A DNA stretch of 64,000 bases, from contig NZ_AP024900.1 of assembly GCF_024347075.1 (NCBI RefSeq), forward strand, positions 806,001 through 870,000. Direction: 5' to 3'. The first letter of the stretch is position 1, and every line of letters starts with the position of its first letter. Under the pieces are notes generated by a model, which was not told the DNA's origin, made no database searches, and saw only the letters and a program-made list of their open reading frames with translations. Origin of the DNA: Vibrio rarus. GTDB taxonomy: Bacteria > Pseudomonadota > Gammaproteobacteria > Enterobacterales > Vibrionaceae. The translations under genes and the position numbers were made by a program. This document shows positions 1 through 8,868 of this stretch, in pieces.

Positions 1-24
1 CAAAACCCATCACACTTTCACTTT

Positions 25-372
25 ATGAAAAACTTACTTCTATTATTAGCTATTATTTTTGCACCATCTACCTTTGCCGCTTGCTATGGCAGTGACTCGT
101 ATAAAACTTGCTCAGATAATAATGGTAATACTTATAACGTCCAAAAATATGGTAACACTACGACAGTTAATGGTTCAAATAGCAATACAGGCTCAAGTTG
201 GAACCAAACAAGCACTTCTGTAGGCAATTCGACGTATACTAATGGGACCTCAGCTGATGGAAAGTCTTGGAATAGTACCAGCCACACCGTAGGTAACAAT
301 ACTTATACATCAGGTACTGATTCTGATGGTAATTCATTCTCATCTACTTGTAATCAGTACGGCTGCAACTAG
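25..372 (+). CDS. small secreted repeat protein, function unknown
   Basis: The 115-residue product starts with a clear signal peptide (about residues 1-18, MKNLLLLLAIIFAPSTFA, cleaved before ACYG). The mature part is rich in Asn, Ser, Thr and Gly. It contains a roughly 23-residue repeat running about twice: units start SWNQTSTSVGNSTYTNG and SWNSTSHTVGNNTYTSG, with a more diverged unit before them and a short one after. Two cysteines near the start and two near the end could form disulphides. I do not recognise a family. Too little upstream sequence is visible to judge the ribosome site. A strong terminator follows about 75 bases downstream. Export to the periplasm or outside is well supported; the role is not. 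Confidence 0.75.
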   Translation: MKNLLLLLAIIFAPSTFAACYGSDSYKTCSDNNGNTYNVQKYGNTTTVNGSNSNTGSSWNQTSTSVGNSTYTNGTSADGKSWNSTSHTVGNNTYTSGTDSDGNSFSSTCNQYGCN

Positions 373-445
373 ATAGGATTTCCTATCAATAGGTTTTATC
401 AGGTTAGTCGCAGTAGTGGACGACGGATAAACAAAAGCCAACAAA

Positions 446-479
446 CAAAAATGCCTTATCAAACGATAAGGCATTTTTG
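446..479. terminator. rho-independent terminator
   Basis: A perfect 15-bp stem (CAAAAATGCCTTATC and its complement) closes a 4-base loop. The stem carries an A-tract on one side and a T-tract on the other, so it can work in both directions. It ends the small secreted protein gene. Confidence 0.85.
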
Positions 480-495
480 TTGCTAGTGACTATTT

Positions 496-657
496 ATACC
501 AATCGTACTAAATAACTGGTCATTCTAGCTTGTTAAAATACTCGATAACTGCGTTAGAATTTTTGATTGTAGAATAACTACTTATCGAAAAATCCTGCCT
601 TGTTTTCGAGCATTTTTCCTGCGCTATTTCTGATCACTTACTTAGTGTGATTGGTAT
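496..657. repeat. MITE-like palindromic repeat, intact copy
   Basis: A 162-bp non-coding element with terminal inverted repeats. The left end is ATACCAATCGTACTAAATAA. The right end read in reverse is ATACCAATCACACTAAGTAA. It is flanked by TTA on both sides, consistent with a short target duplication. A near-identical copy lies at 49807 but is split near its right end by an insertion sequence, so this copy shows the uninterrupted target (GTGATT next to GGTAT). Similar ATACCAATC repeats are, to my knowledge, common in Vibrio genomes. Confidence 0.8.
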
Positions 658-661
658 TACT

Positions 662-2137
662 CTATCCCACTAAAAGGAAAAAAAGAGCGGTTGCGACAAT
701 GCCAATTAATGCGTAAGGGAATTGCGTGGTGGCATGTTGCATTGAAGTACACCCAGATCCTTGAGCTGACAATACGGTTGAATCACTGAAGAAGCATGAG
801 TGACTGCCTGCAGCTGATGCAGAAAGTAGCGCTGCGATCGTCAAATGTAGTGGTACTCCTAGTTGATCTGCAAGAGGTAAAACTATGGGCATAGCTACTG
901 CAAAGGTCCCCCATGAAGATGCCGTAGCAAAGACCAATGCACCAGTGATAATAAAGATAATGGCAGGGAACATCGAAGCTGATAAGTAGGGGCTTACTGT
1001 ATCAATAACAAAAGGAGTCACCCCTAAAGAATCGTTCACTGACTTTAGCATGAACCCACCAATCACAGTTGCAAGAGGGAGTAGCATCACCTTGATTCCG
1101 TCGTAGATTGCATCAAACATATCATTCATCGAAATTAAGCGTTGAGCGCCATAAAAACATATAGTAAACATGATCGCGACAAACACACCGGCTAATAGAT
1201 CAATACCGAAATACCAACTCGCTGCAACTAACACAACCATAGGTAATAAGAAGTTGACTAATCCCATTGTTGGGCTGGTATGTGCGGTAATATTTTCACC
1301 GAAGTCAACGTCGGTTGCACCATCTGGGATCACTTGTCCTTGCTTGGCTCGCTCTTCGGCTTGCTTCATTTTACCTAAATCTGGTAATTTTTCTAAAGCG
1401 ACGAGTAGAACGATGAGCAGAGTTACCCAGCCATAAGCCATGTATGGAATGGCCTCAATGTAGGCTTTGATACCTCCACCAGACTCGACGGCTCCATTCG
1501 CTTCAAGTAACGAACTAAAGAAAATAGCCCATGTTGAAATAGGGACCAAAATACATATTGGTGCGGCGGTGGAATCGACTAGGTAAGAGAGTTTTTCTCG
1601 GGAAACATTATATCCATCAGTGATCTTTTTCATGGATGAAGAAATCGCGATGGCATTAAGGTAGTCATCAATAAAAATCATGATCCCTAGTACAAAGGTC
1701 ATCAACATAGATTGTTTTCGGCTTTTTACTTTAGAAACCAACATATTCGAAAAACTTAAGATACTACCGCCCTTTTCGAGAATCGCAATTAGCCCTCCCA
1801 TTAGGCCGCAAACTAGAATGATCCATGCAATGGTTTCGTTCATCATTACATCCATAGATATCCCAACAATTTGCTCTACAGCTTGAGCAGGATTGAGTAA
1901 TAACACCCCTGCAATGGTGCCACAAAATAGCGCTTCTACGGTGCGATGGGTGGTTAAAGCAAAAATGAGAACCAGTGCTGTAGGAAGAAGGCTCATCCAT
2001 CCATAGGAATCACCTTCTGTATGGTTTAAGCCAATTGATGTAAAGAAAATGAAAATTGCGACCACCAATAACGATATTATGATGTGTTGCAGGTTGTTCT
2101 GTAGTGGCGCATCCAGCGCCTTAGTTTGCGTAGTCAT
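662..2137 (-). CDS. NhaC-family Na+/H+ antiporter-type membrane transporter
   Basis: The product has about a dozen hydrophobic segments and NhaC-superfamily hallmarks: APICILVPISTWAIFFSS in the middle, and SSWGTFAVAMPIVLPLAD followed by SAAGSHSCFFSDSTVLS near the C-terminus. I start it at the ATG at 2137 because the AAGGAT ribosome site sits about 8 bases upstream; an ATG at 2143 is also in frame. The gene follows the glutamine-synthetase-like puuA by 16 bases and is probably co-transcribed. No PuuP-type permease is present in this putrescine cluster, so this protein may import or exchange putrescine or a related substrate. That is inference from position; the family usually exchanges sodium or amino-acid-like solutes. 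Confidence 0.8.
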   Translation of the reverse strand: MTTQTKALDAPLQNNLQHIIISLLVVAIFIFFTSIGLNHTEGDSYGWMSLLPTALVLIFALTTHRTVEALFCGTIAGVLLLNPAQAVEQIVGISMDVMMNETIAWIILVCGLMGGLIAILEKGGSILSFSNMLVSKVKSRKQSMLMTFVLGIMIFIDDYLNAIAISSSMKKITDGYNVSREKLSYLVDSTAAPICILVPISTWAIFFSSLLEANGAVESGGGIKAYIEAIPYMAYGWVTLLIVLLVALEKLPDLGKMKQAEERAKQGQVIPDGATDVDFGENITAHTSPTMGLVNFLLPMVVLVAASWYFGIDLLAGVFVAIMFTICFYGAQRLISMNDMFDAIYDGIKVMLLPLATVIGGFMLKSVNDSLGVTPFVIDTVSPYLSASMFPAIIFIITGALVFATASSWGTFAVAMPIVLPLADQLGVPLHLTIAALLSASAAGSHSCFFSDSTVLSAQGSGCTSMQHATTQFPYALIGIVATALFFLLVG

Positions 2138-2153
2138 ATGCATAGATCCTTTT

Positions 2154-3497
2154 TTATGCTGAGTGCAACATCCAGTCAATTTCTAATGGGGTGATAGCGC
2201 GTTCAAATTCAGCCAGTTCACTTCGTTTGCAAGCTAAATAGAGATGAATAAACTCCTTGCTGATGTACGGGGTTAGCTCCGCTCGCTCTAGCTTATCAAG
2301 GGCTTCACACATTCGAAGTGGGAGGTCTACGGCATCTGTACTAATGGCCGTGGGGCATTGCGCTTTGCAATAGTTATCACTGTCTAATACGGCAGACAGT
2401 ACTACAGCTGCAAGAATGTAGGGGTTAACGTCAGCCCCAGCAATACGATGTTCAATGCGGCGGTTATTACTGTCGCTGAGGGGAACGCGCAGTGCGACAC
2501 CACGATGATTTTCGCCCCAGTTCGCCTTAGTGGGTGCATACGCACCAGCAACAAATCGGCGGTAAGAGTTTACATTAGGGCAAATCAAGGCCATGACATG
2601 GGGTGTTTGGGCGAGCATGGAGGCCATGGTTTGATAAAAAATATCGCTGGCTTGGCCATCGGCTTGACTAAAGTGATTATGATCGGCGTGGTCTAGCAAG
2701 CTCAAGTGAATGTGCATGCCGTTCCCCGCTTGTTCGGCAAATGGTTTCGCCATAAAAGTGGCATCAAAGCCATGCTGGTGGGCTACTTGGCGAATGAGGC
2801 GCTTGGCAATAATGATTTCATCGCATACACGCAGGACGTCTTTGCTGTGGTTGAAGTTAATTTCGAACTGACCCGGTGCTGATTCAGACAGTGCGCCAGC
2901 GGTGTTTAATCCCTGTTGCTGCGCCACTGTATTGAGATCGGCCAAGAAATCTGCGTAATCATCCAACCCATCTAAGTCGTACACTTGCGTATTTTTCTCA
3001 CGGGATTTTTTTATTGGATTAAAAGCGGTTTGTAACTCCCCTAACTCCCCCCTGGTTTTGTCTATCAAATAAAACTCTAACTCTAAAGCAACGCACGGAA
3101 ATTGGTCTTTAGCATGCAGTTGCTGTTGCAGATTGGCTAGCAAATTACGAATAAAGAGAGGGCTAGGTATTACGGCCGATTCATCCATCATATTTAATAA
3201 TACTTGCCCTACAGATTCGTTAGCTGTGGGCATTAAGGTATTAGCTATTGGGAAGCACATGTTGTCTGGTTCCCCTAATTCCTCCCCCAGTCCCGCCGTT
3301 TCCACCACATTGCCTTTACTATCTAAGGTGATGGTAGACAGTGGCAGGGCAATGCCTTTATGCAGTTTTTCTAGGGCACTCACTGGAATACGTTTGCCTC
3401 TGGGAGTGGCATTAATGTCAGTGAAAATCAGGTCAACAAACTCTATGTTAGGCCACTTTTGTCGAAAATTTTTAACTTCCTGTAAATACGATTCCAT
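2154..3497 (-). CDS. puuA: gamma-glutamylputrescine synthetase
   Basis: A 447-residue glutamine-synthetase-family enzyme. It carries the glutamate/ATP-site motif KPFAEQAGNGMHIHLSL, the acidic metal-site segment VALELEFYLID, and the late loop NRRIEHRIAGADVNPYILAA. In this pathway it ligates glutamate to putrescine using ATP. The start at 3497 is chosen because GGAG lies 6 bases upstream; in-frame TTG codons further up have no support. It is transcribed away from puuD across a shared regulatory region that carries PuuR-like operators, and is followed by the NhaC-type transporter. Family membership is certain. Preference for putrescine over other amines is inferred from the neighbouring genes. 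Confidence 0.88.
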   Translation of the reverse strand: MESYLQEVKNFRQKWPNIEFVDLIFTDINATPRGKRIPVSALEKLHKGIALPLSTITLDSKGNVVETAGLGEELGEPDNMCFPIANTLMPTANESVGQVLLNMMDESAVIPSPLFIRNLLANLQQQLHAKDQFPCVALELEFYLIDKTRGELGELQTAFNPIKKSREKNTQVYDLDGLDDYADFLADLNTVAQQQGLNTAGALSESAPGQFEINFNHSKDVLRVCDEIIIAKRLIRQVAHQHGFDATFMAKPFAEQAGNGMHIHLSLLDHADHNHFSQADGQASDIFYQTMASMLAQTPHVMALICPNVNSYRRFVAGAYAPTKANWGENHRGVALRVPLSDSNNRRIEHRIAGADVNPYILAAVVLSAVLDSDNYCKAQCPTAISTDAVDLPLRMCEALDKLERAELTPYISKEFIHLYLACKRSELAEFERAITPLEIDWMLHSA

Positions 3498-3682
3498 GGT
3501 GTTCTCCAACAACCCGTTAAAGTGCAGTTCAAATCAGCAAAATAATCATAAAAATAGAGTGGAAATGAGTGATGAGATGCAATCTCTTATAATTCATATG
3601 CTTAGATATAAAATATCCATTTTTATTCATATGGTGATGATTTTCTGTTAACTATTTTGTAACAGTTGCGGGTATTTTGCTC

Positions 3683-3775
3683 AATATAATGACCATAATC
3701 AGCGGATTTTTTGTGCAGAAAGTGGATTTAGATCACGCTTTGGTCATAATATCGAGCGTGTTTGTTGATAATATT
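3683..3775. promoter_or_regulatory. three PuuR-like operators between puuA and puuD
   Basis: AATATAATGACCA at 3683-3695 and its inverse TGGTCATAATAT at 3741-3752 form an inverted pair. A looser copy, TGTTGATAATATT, lies at 3763-3775. They resemble the E. coli PuuR site as I recall it (AATATAATGAACA). The position between the two divergent putrescine transcripts, with puuR being the second gene, fits autoregulation. Confidence 0.65.
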
Positions 3776-3824
3776 GCACATGATTTGTAATGTTATTGTT
3801 AAATAAATCGAACGCGAAAGTGAT

Positions 3825-4571
3825 ATGCCGAGAACAAGCAAACCTATTATTGGAATTGTTAGCTGTGCTAAAGAGTTGCGAGGCTATCAAATACAAGCTG
3901 TGAATAGCTTTTATCTAACGGCGGTAAAAGATTTTGGTGGTTTACCGATTATGTTAGCCCCAGATATGACCAAGGAAGACAGTGAGCATCTTGTAGGTCT
4001 GTGTGATGGCTTTTTATTTCCAGGCAGTCATTCAAATGTCGCGCCTCATCGTTATTTCGCGTCGCATGCAGAGCCACATAAAGATGAGGCGCGAGATGAG
4101 CTTGCATTTACCTTAATTCGTCAAGGGATAGATAAAGGCATTCCGTGTTTAGGTATTTGCCGTGGTTTTCAAGAAATGAATGTCGCGTTAGGGGGATCAC
4201 TTAACCCTGCGGTTCATGATTCAGGCTTTAATGATCATCGAGAGAGCAAGGTGGAAGACTTTGCGCAAAAGTACGCACCATCACATGCGGTATTGGTTGA
4301 AAAACAGGGTTTGTTTGAGCGGTGGTTAGTTGAGAACCACTGGCAAACGACCACGGAATTTGTGGTGAATACTCTTCATAACCAAGGGGTTGAAAAACTT
4401 GCACCTCAGTTAAACGTCGAAGCTATCGCTGCTGATGGTTTAGTCGAAGCCTTTAGTCTGTCTGGGCATAAATTCTTTGTTGGCGTGCAGTGGCACCCAG
4501 AATGGGAAGCAAAAACCAATCCGTTCTCTCAAATTTTGTTTAAAGAATTTATCATGGCGGCCTCTGTATAA
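3825..4571 (+). CDS. puuD: gamma-glutamyl-gamma-aminobutyrate hydrolase
   Basis: A class I glutamine-amidotransferase-like hydrolase (peptidase C26) of 248 residues. The nucleophile elbow is CLGICRGFQEMN, with the catalytic Cys in GICRG. The His/Glu pair is in VGVQWHPEWE near the C-terminus. It releases glutamate and GABA from gamma-glutamyl-GABA, the last step of the glutamylated putrescine route. It is the first gene of a tightly spaced operon running to gabT. The ribosome site is weak (GCGAAAG). Length and motifs match E. coli PuuD well. Confidence 0.9.
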   Translation: MPRTSKPIIGIVSCAKELRGYQIQAVNSFYLTAVKDFGGLPIMLAPDMTKEDSEHLVGLCDGFLFPGSHSNVAPHRYFASHAEPHKDEARDELAFTLIRQGIDKGIPCLGICRGFQEMNVALGGSLNPAVHDSGFNDHRESKVEDFAQKYAPSHAVLVEKQGLFERWLVENHWQTTTEFVVNTLHNQGVEKLAPQLNVEAIAADGLVEAFSLSGHKFFVGVQWHPEWEAKTNPFSQILFKEFIMAASV

Positions 4572-4587
4572 GTTAGGAGTCACCTAC

Positions 4588-5145
4588 ATGGACAACCAAG
4601 AGATTGGTAAAAATATAGTTCAATTAAGAAAAGAACATGGCTGGTCACAGCGAGAGTTAGCTGAAAGGGCGGGCATTACACATAGCGCTATCTCTTCAAT
4701 TGAGAACGCAAAAGTAAGCCCTTCGGTGAGTTCGTTGCAAAAAATAGTAAATGTTTTTTCATTGTCACTTTCGGAATTCTTCACCCTTGAACAGCCAAAA
4801 ACGGATGAAGTTAAGGTGGTTGTTTCCCCTAAAGATCTCGTGGAAATGGGCAATGAATCCGTTTCGATGAAATTGGTGACTAACGGCAGCAAAGAGCAAG
4901 TTATTGGATTTTTAATCGAAGAGTATGCCCCATATAGCACCACAGGTGTGGCAGAAATTAAACACGAAGGTGAAGAGATAGGCACGATTTTACAGGGCGA
5001 AATTACTCTGGAATATAAAGAGCAGTCTTTCACTCTTAAACAAGGTGAATCGTACATTATAGATACGACTCAACCGCATAAGTTTACCAATCACACAGAC
5101 AAGGCTTGTCGAATGATAAGCGCGCATACGCCAACCACATTCTAG
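4588..5145 (+). CDS. puuR: HTH-cupin transcriptional repressor of putrescine genes
   Basis: 185 residues: an N-terminal XRE-type helix-turn-helix (about residues 8-62, GWSQRELAERAGITHSAISS) and a C-terminal cupin sensor domain (about 110-182, EEIGTILQGEITLEYKEQ and TTQPHKFTNHTDKA). The order and length match PuuR. The start at 4588 follows AGGAG by about 10 bases; an upstream in-frame start would overlap puuD and is unlikely. It sits between puuD and puuC, as in enterobacteria. It probably binds the operators between puuA and puuD and is released by putrescine; the ligand is inferred from the family. Confidence 0.9.
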   Translation: MDNQEIGKNIVQLRKEHGWSQRELAERAGITHSAISSIENAKVSPSVSSLQKIVNVFSLSLSEFFTLEQPKTDEVKVVVSPKDLVEMGNESVSMKLVTNGSKEQVIGFLIEEYAPYSTTGVAEIKHEGEEIGTILQGEITLEYKEQSFTLKQGESYIIDTTQPHKFTNHTDKACRMISAHTPTTF

Positions 5146-5180
5146 TGGGCCTTGCCTTGTTGTGATAACAAGGAGAGCGA

Positions 5181-6665
5181 ATGAAAACCCAAGCACAATG
5201 GATTGAACTTAAAAACAGTCTAACTATCGAAAATCGTGCCTTTATTAATGGTGAATATACTGCCGCTATTAGTGGCAAAACATTAGAGGTTGTTAACCCT
5301 GCCACTGATGAAGTACTCACTCAAATAGCTCGTTGCCAAGAGGAAGACGTTGATTTGGCGGTAACATGTGCTCGTCACGCTTTTCAAAGGGGAGAGTGGA
5401 GTAACAGCGCTCCATCACATCGTAAAAAAGTGCTTAACCAATTTGCCGCACTGATCGACCAACATCGTGAACCATTGGCTTTGCTAGAAACACTGGATAC
5501 AGGAAAGCCCATCACACATAGCGTCTCAACGGATATTCCAGGCGCGGCCAGTGCCTTGCGTTGGTATGCAGAAGCCATTGATAAGGTGTATGGCGAAGTG
5601 GCTCCAACAGAAAAAGAGGTGCACGCCTTTGTTTCTCATCAAGCTATTGGAGTGGTGGCTGCGGTTGTGCCATGGAACTTCCCGTTATGGCTAGCTTGCT
5701 GGAAGCTCGGCCCTGCGTTAGCTGCGGGTAACAGCGTTATTCTTAAACCTTCTGAAAAATCCTCGCTTACTGCTATTTATATTGGGCAACTGGCCCGTCA
5801 AGCAGGCTTACCTTGTGGTGTCTTACAGGTAGTTACCGGCTTTGGTCATGAAGCGGGTGATGCGTTGGCCAAACACCAAGATGTTGACTGTATCGCGTTT
5901 ACTGGCTCGACGCGTATAGCAGGTCAACTGATGGTGCGTTCTGGTGAAAGTAACCTCAAGCGTGTGTTTGCTGAAGCCGGTGGCAAAAACGCCAACATTA
6001 TTTTTGAAGATTGTGGCTATCTCGACCGTGCTGCAGCTGAAACCGCAGCGGGTTGCTTTTACAACCAAGGTGAAGTGTGTGTCGCCGCCACTCGTCTATT
6101 GGTTCACGAAAGCATTAAAGACCGTTTTGTGGATAAGGTGATTTCAGCGGCGCAATCTTTCATGCCTAAAGATCCCATGGACACGTCTTCTGCTATGGGG
6201 GCACTCATCGATCAACAGCACAAAGAAAAAGTACTGGAATACATAAAACTTGGCCAAGATGAAGGGGCTGTACTGCGTTGCGGTGGTGATGTTGAGGGGC
6301 GAGGAGCCTTTGTACTACCGACCATTCTTGACAACGTAAATAACAAAATGCGTATCGCTCAAGAAGAGATTTTTGGCCCCGTGTTATGTGTGATTGCATT
6401 TAAAGATGAAGCCGAAGCAGTGGCTATCGCCAATGACTCTAAATATGGGTTAGGTGCGGGGTTGTGGAGTGACAATATTCATCGAGTTCACCGCGTAGCT
6501 AAACAACTGCAAGCGGGATCGGTTTGGGTCAACAACTACAACGAGGGTGACATGACCGTACCATTTGGTGGATTTAAAATGAGTGGCAATGGTCGAGATA
6601 AATCATTGCATGCCATAGAAAAGTTCACGGAAACCAAGACAACATGGATTCGTTTACACCCATAA
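5181..6665 (+). CDS. puuC: gamma-glutamyl-gamma-aminobutyraldehyde dehydrogenase
   Basis: A 494-residue NAD(P)-dependent aldehyde dehydrogenase. Visible hallmarks are the cofactor region PWNFPLWLACWKLGPALAAG, FTGSTRIAG, the general-base segment EAGGKNANIIFEDC, and the catalytic Cys in NQGEVCVAATRL. It oxidises the aldehyde made by PuuB. The start has a strong AAGGAGAG site. It lies between puuR and puuB. Aldehyde dehydrogenases are promiscuous, so the substrate is assigned from operon context and from the length match to E. coli PuuC. Confidence 0.9.
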   Translation: MKTQAQWIELKNSLTIENRAFINGEYTAAISGKTLEVVNPATDEVLTQIARCQEEDVDLAVTCARHAFQRGEWSNSAPSHRKKVLNQFAALIDQHREPLALLETLDTGKPITHSVSTDIPGAASALRWYAEAIDKVYGEVAPTEKEVHAFVSHQAIGVVAAVVPWNFPLWLACWKLGPALAAGNSVILKPSEKSSLTAIYIGQLARQAGLPCGVLQVVTGFGHEAGDALAKHQDVDCIAFTGSTRIAGQLMVRSGESNLKRVFAEAGGKNANIIFEDCGYLDRAAAETAAGCFYNQGEVCVAATRLLVHESIKDRFVDKVISAAQSFMPKDPMDTSSAMGALIDQQHKEKVLEYIKLGQDEGAVLRCGGDVEGRGAFVLPTILDNVNNKMRIAQEEIFGPVLCVIAFKDEAEAVAIANDSKYGLGAGLWSDNIHRVHRVAKQLQAGSVWVNNYNEGDMTVPFGGFKMSGNGRDKSLHAIEKFTETKTTWIRLHP

Positions 6666-6692
6666 GTCTGCAGATCATAAAGGAATATATCG

Positions 6693-7970
6693 ATGAATAA
6701 GCATACGGATTCGTTTTACGCACACTCCATTCCCGACATGCCAGAGTTTGCGCAATTGCAAGATAATATCGAGTGTGATGTGTGCGTTGTAGGGGCCGGG
6801 TTTTCCGGTTTATCTTCTGCTCTGCACCTTGCTGAAAAGGGTTTCAAAGTCGTGGTGCTGGAAAGTGCCAAGGTCGGTTTTGGAGCCACGGGTCGCAATG
6901 GTGGTCAAATAGTGAATAGCTACAGCCGAGATGTGGATGTCATCGAAAGTCGCTACGATAAATCCCAAGCGCAGGCCTTGTGCAATATGATTTTCGAAGG
7001 TGGTGATGTGATTCGTGGTCTTATTGATAAGTACGATATCCAGTGTGACCATAAAAAAGGGGGGTTATTTACCGCGCTTAATAAAAAGCAATTGCAGGGC
7101 CTAGAGGAACATAAGAAAAATTGGCAACGTTATGGTAACGATCAATTGACCATGCTAGATGCTGAGCAAGTGCAAGCGGCGGTAGGCACTCAAGTTTATA
7201 GCGGTGGTTTGCTGGACATGCGTGGCGGTCATATTCACCCATTGAAATTAGCTTTGGGGGAGGCGGCTGCATTGGTTTCTCTTGGCGGTCAAATCTTCGA
7301 GCAATCAGCGGTCACCGCTATTGAAAAGGGGACGAACCCGGTCGCAAGAACGGCCAGAGGTAGCGTAAAAAGCAAATATTTAGTGTTAGCAGGTAATGCT
7401 TATTTAGGGGGGCTTGCGCCTAATATCAGTAACAAAGCGATCCCGTGCGGCACGCAAGTGGTGGCAACTGCGCCATTGAGTGATGAGCAGCTACAGCAGG
7501 TACTCCCCAGCGACTACTGTGTTGAAGATTGTAATTATTTATTAGATTACTTCCGTTTAAGCGCAGATAAACGTTTGTTGTTCGGCGGTGGCGTTGTGTA
7601 TGGGGGACGGGATCCAAAAGATGTACAAAACTTGATCAGACCGAAACTAGAAGGGGTATTCCCGCAGCTTAAAGGCATCAAAATCGATTATAGCTGGACA
7701 GGTAATTTCTTACTGACTTATTCACGTATGCCTCAGTTCGGCTCTTTTGACGACAATATTTATTATTTACAGGGCTACAGTGGTCATGGGGTTACCTGTA
7801 CTCACTTAGCCGGCAAACTTTTGGCTGAAGCCTTAACCGGTCACGCCGAGCGTTTTGATGCGTTTGCTCAACTTAAGCATTACGCCTTTCCTGGTGGGCG
7901 CCACTTTCAAATCCCATTTACGGCAGTTGGCGCGGCTTATTATAACCTAAGAGACAAATTGGCTATCTAA
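6693..7970 (+). CDS. puuB: gamma-glutamylputrescine oxidoreductase, FAD-dependent
   Basis: A 425-residue DAO-family flavoprotein. The dinucleotide fold is at about residues 28-56 (CDVCVVGAGFSGLSSALHLA and VVVLE), followed by GFGATGRNGGQIVNSYSRD. The C-terminal FAD contact is YLQGYSGHGVTCTHLAGKLL. It oxidatively deaminates gamma-glutamylputrescine to the aldehyde used by PuuC, releasing ammonia and peroxide. The start follows an AAAGGAA site. It lies 27 bases after puuC and 21 before aguB, so the operon is continuous. Confidence 0.9.
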   Translation: MNKHTDSFYAHSIPDMPEFAQLQDNIECDVCVVGAGFSGLSSALHLAEKGFKVVVLESAKVGFGATGRNGGQIVNSYSRDVDVIESRYDKSQAQALCNMIFEGGDVIRGLIDKYDIQCDHKKGGLFTALNKKQLQGLEEHKKNWQRYGNDQLTMLDAEQVQAAVGTQVYSGGLLDMRGGHIHPLKLALGEAAALVSLGGQIFEQSAVTAIEKGTNPVARTARGSVKSKYLVLAGNAYLGGLAPNISNKAIPCGTQVVATAPLSDEQLQQVLPSDYCVEDCNYLLDYFRLSADKRLLFGGGVVYGGRDPKDVQNLIRPKLEGVFPQLKGIKIDYSWTGNFLLTYSRMPQFGSFDDNIYYLQGYSGHGVTCTHLAGKLLAEALTGHAERFDAFAQLKHYAFPGGRHFQIPFTAVGAAYYNLRDKLAI

Positions 7971-7991
7971 GCAATAGATAAGGAGCGTCTA

Positions 7992-8858
7992 ATGAGTAGA
8001 GTCGTAAAATTTGCAGCCTTACAGCTAACAAAAAGCTGGGATCTGCAAGATAACTTAAATAAAGCTAAGCAAGCCATTGGTGAGGCGGCTAGTAATGGAG
8101 CCAATGTGATTCTTCCACAAGAATTGTTTGCGGCCCCTTATTTTTGTAAGAAGCAGCAAGCTAAGTATTTTTCCTTGGCGCAGCAAACAGACCATTGCGT
8201 CTTGATCAAGGAAATGAGCGCCCTAGCAAAAGAGTTAGGTGTCGTTATTCCGGTCAGTTATTTTGAAAAAGCAGGCAACACTTTTTTTAACTCATTAGTG
8301 ATGATCGATGCGGATGGCTCTGTGTTAGATAACTATCGAAAGTCACATATTCCAGATGGGCCTGGCTACAACGAGAAGTATTATTTCAGCCCAGGGGACA
8401 CCGGTTTTAAAGTGTGGGACACCAAGTTTGGTAAGTTTGGTGCGGGCATCTGTTGGGATCAATGGTTTCCTGAGCTCGCTCGTAGCTTAGTGCTACAAGG
8501 AGCCGAAGCGATTTTCTATCCAACGGCCATTGGCAGCGAGCCACACGATCCGACGCTTGATTCTCGTGATCATTGGCAACGTACAATGCAAGGACACTCC
8601 GCAGCAAACTTGGTCCCTGTGATTGCCGCAAACCGTGTTGGCACTGAGTGCGATGATGGCATCGAAATGACCTTCTATGGTTCTTCGTTCATTACCGATC
8701 ATACTGGAGGCAAGTTGGCAGAAGCGCCCCGCGAAGGGGAAGCCATTATCTATGCAGAAGTCGATCTAAGCAAAACCGCACAAGCGCGTCACGCATGGGG
8801 GCTATTTCGCGACCGTCGTCCCGAACTGTATAGCCATGTTGGCAAATTAGCCGTTTAA
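7992..8858 (+). CDS. aguB: N-carbamoylputrescine amidohydrolase
   Basis: A 288-residue nitrilase-superfamily enzyme with the Glu-Lys-Cys triad: Glu in ILPQELFAAPYF, Lys in YRKSHIPDGPGY, Cys in FGAGICWDQWFPE. The DGPGYNEKYYFSPGD segment is typical of AguB. It converts N-carbamoylputrescine to putrescine, carbon dioxide and ammonia. The ribosome site AAGGAG precedes the ATG. It is immediately followed by aguA, so the two steps from agmatine to putrescine are encoded together inside the putrescine-degradation operon. Confidence 0.93.
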   Translation: MSRVVKFAALQLTKSWDLQDNLNKAKQAIGEAASNGANVILPQELFAAPYFCKKQQAKYFSLAQQTDHCVLIKEMSALAKELGVVIPVSYFEKAGNTFFNSLVMIDADGSVLDNYRKSHIPDGPGYNEKYYFSPGDTGFKVWDTKFGKFGAGICWDQWFPELARSLVLQGAEAIFYPTAIGSEPHDPTLDSRDHWQRTMQGHSAANLVPVIAANRVGTECDDGIEMTFYGSSFITDHTGGKLAEAPREGEAIIYAEVDLSKTAQARHAWGLFRDRRPELYSHVGKLAV

Positions 8859-8868
8859 AGGAAAGACG

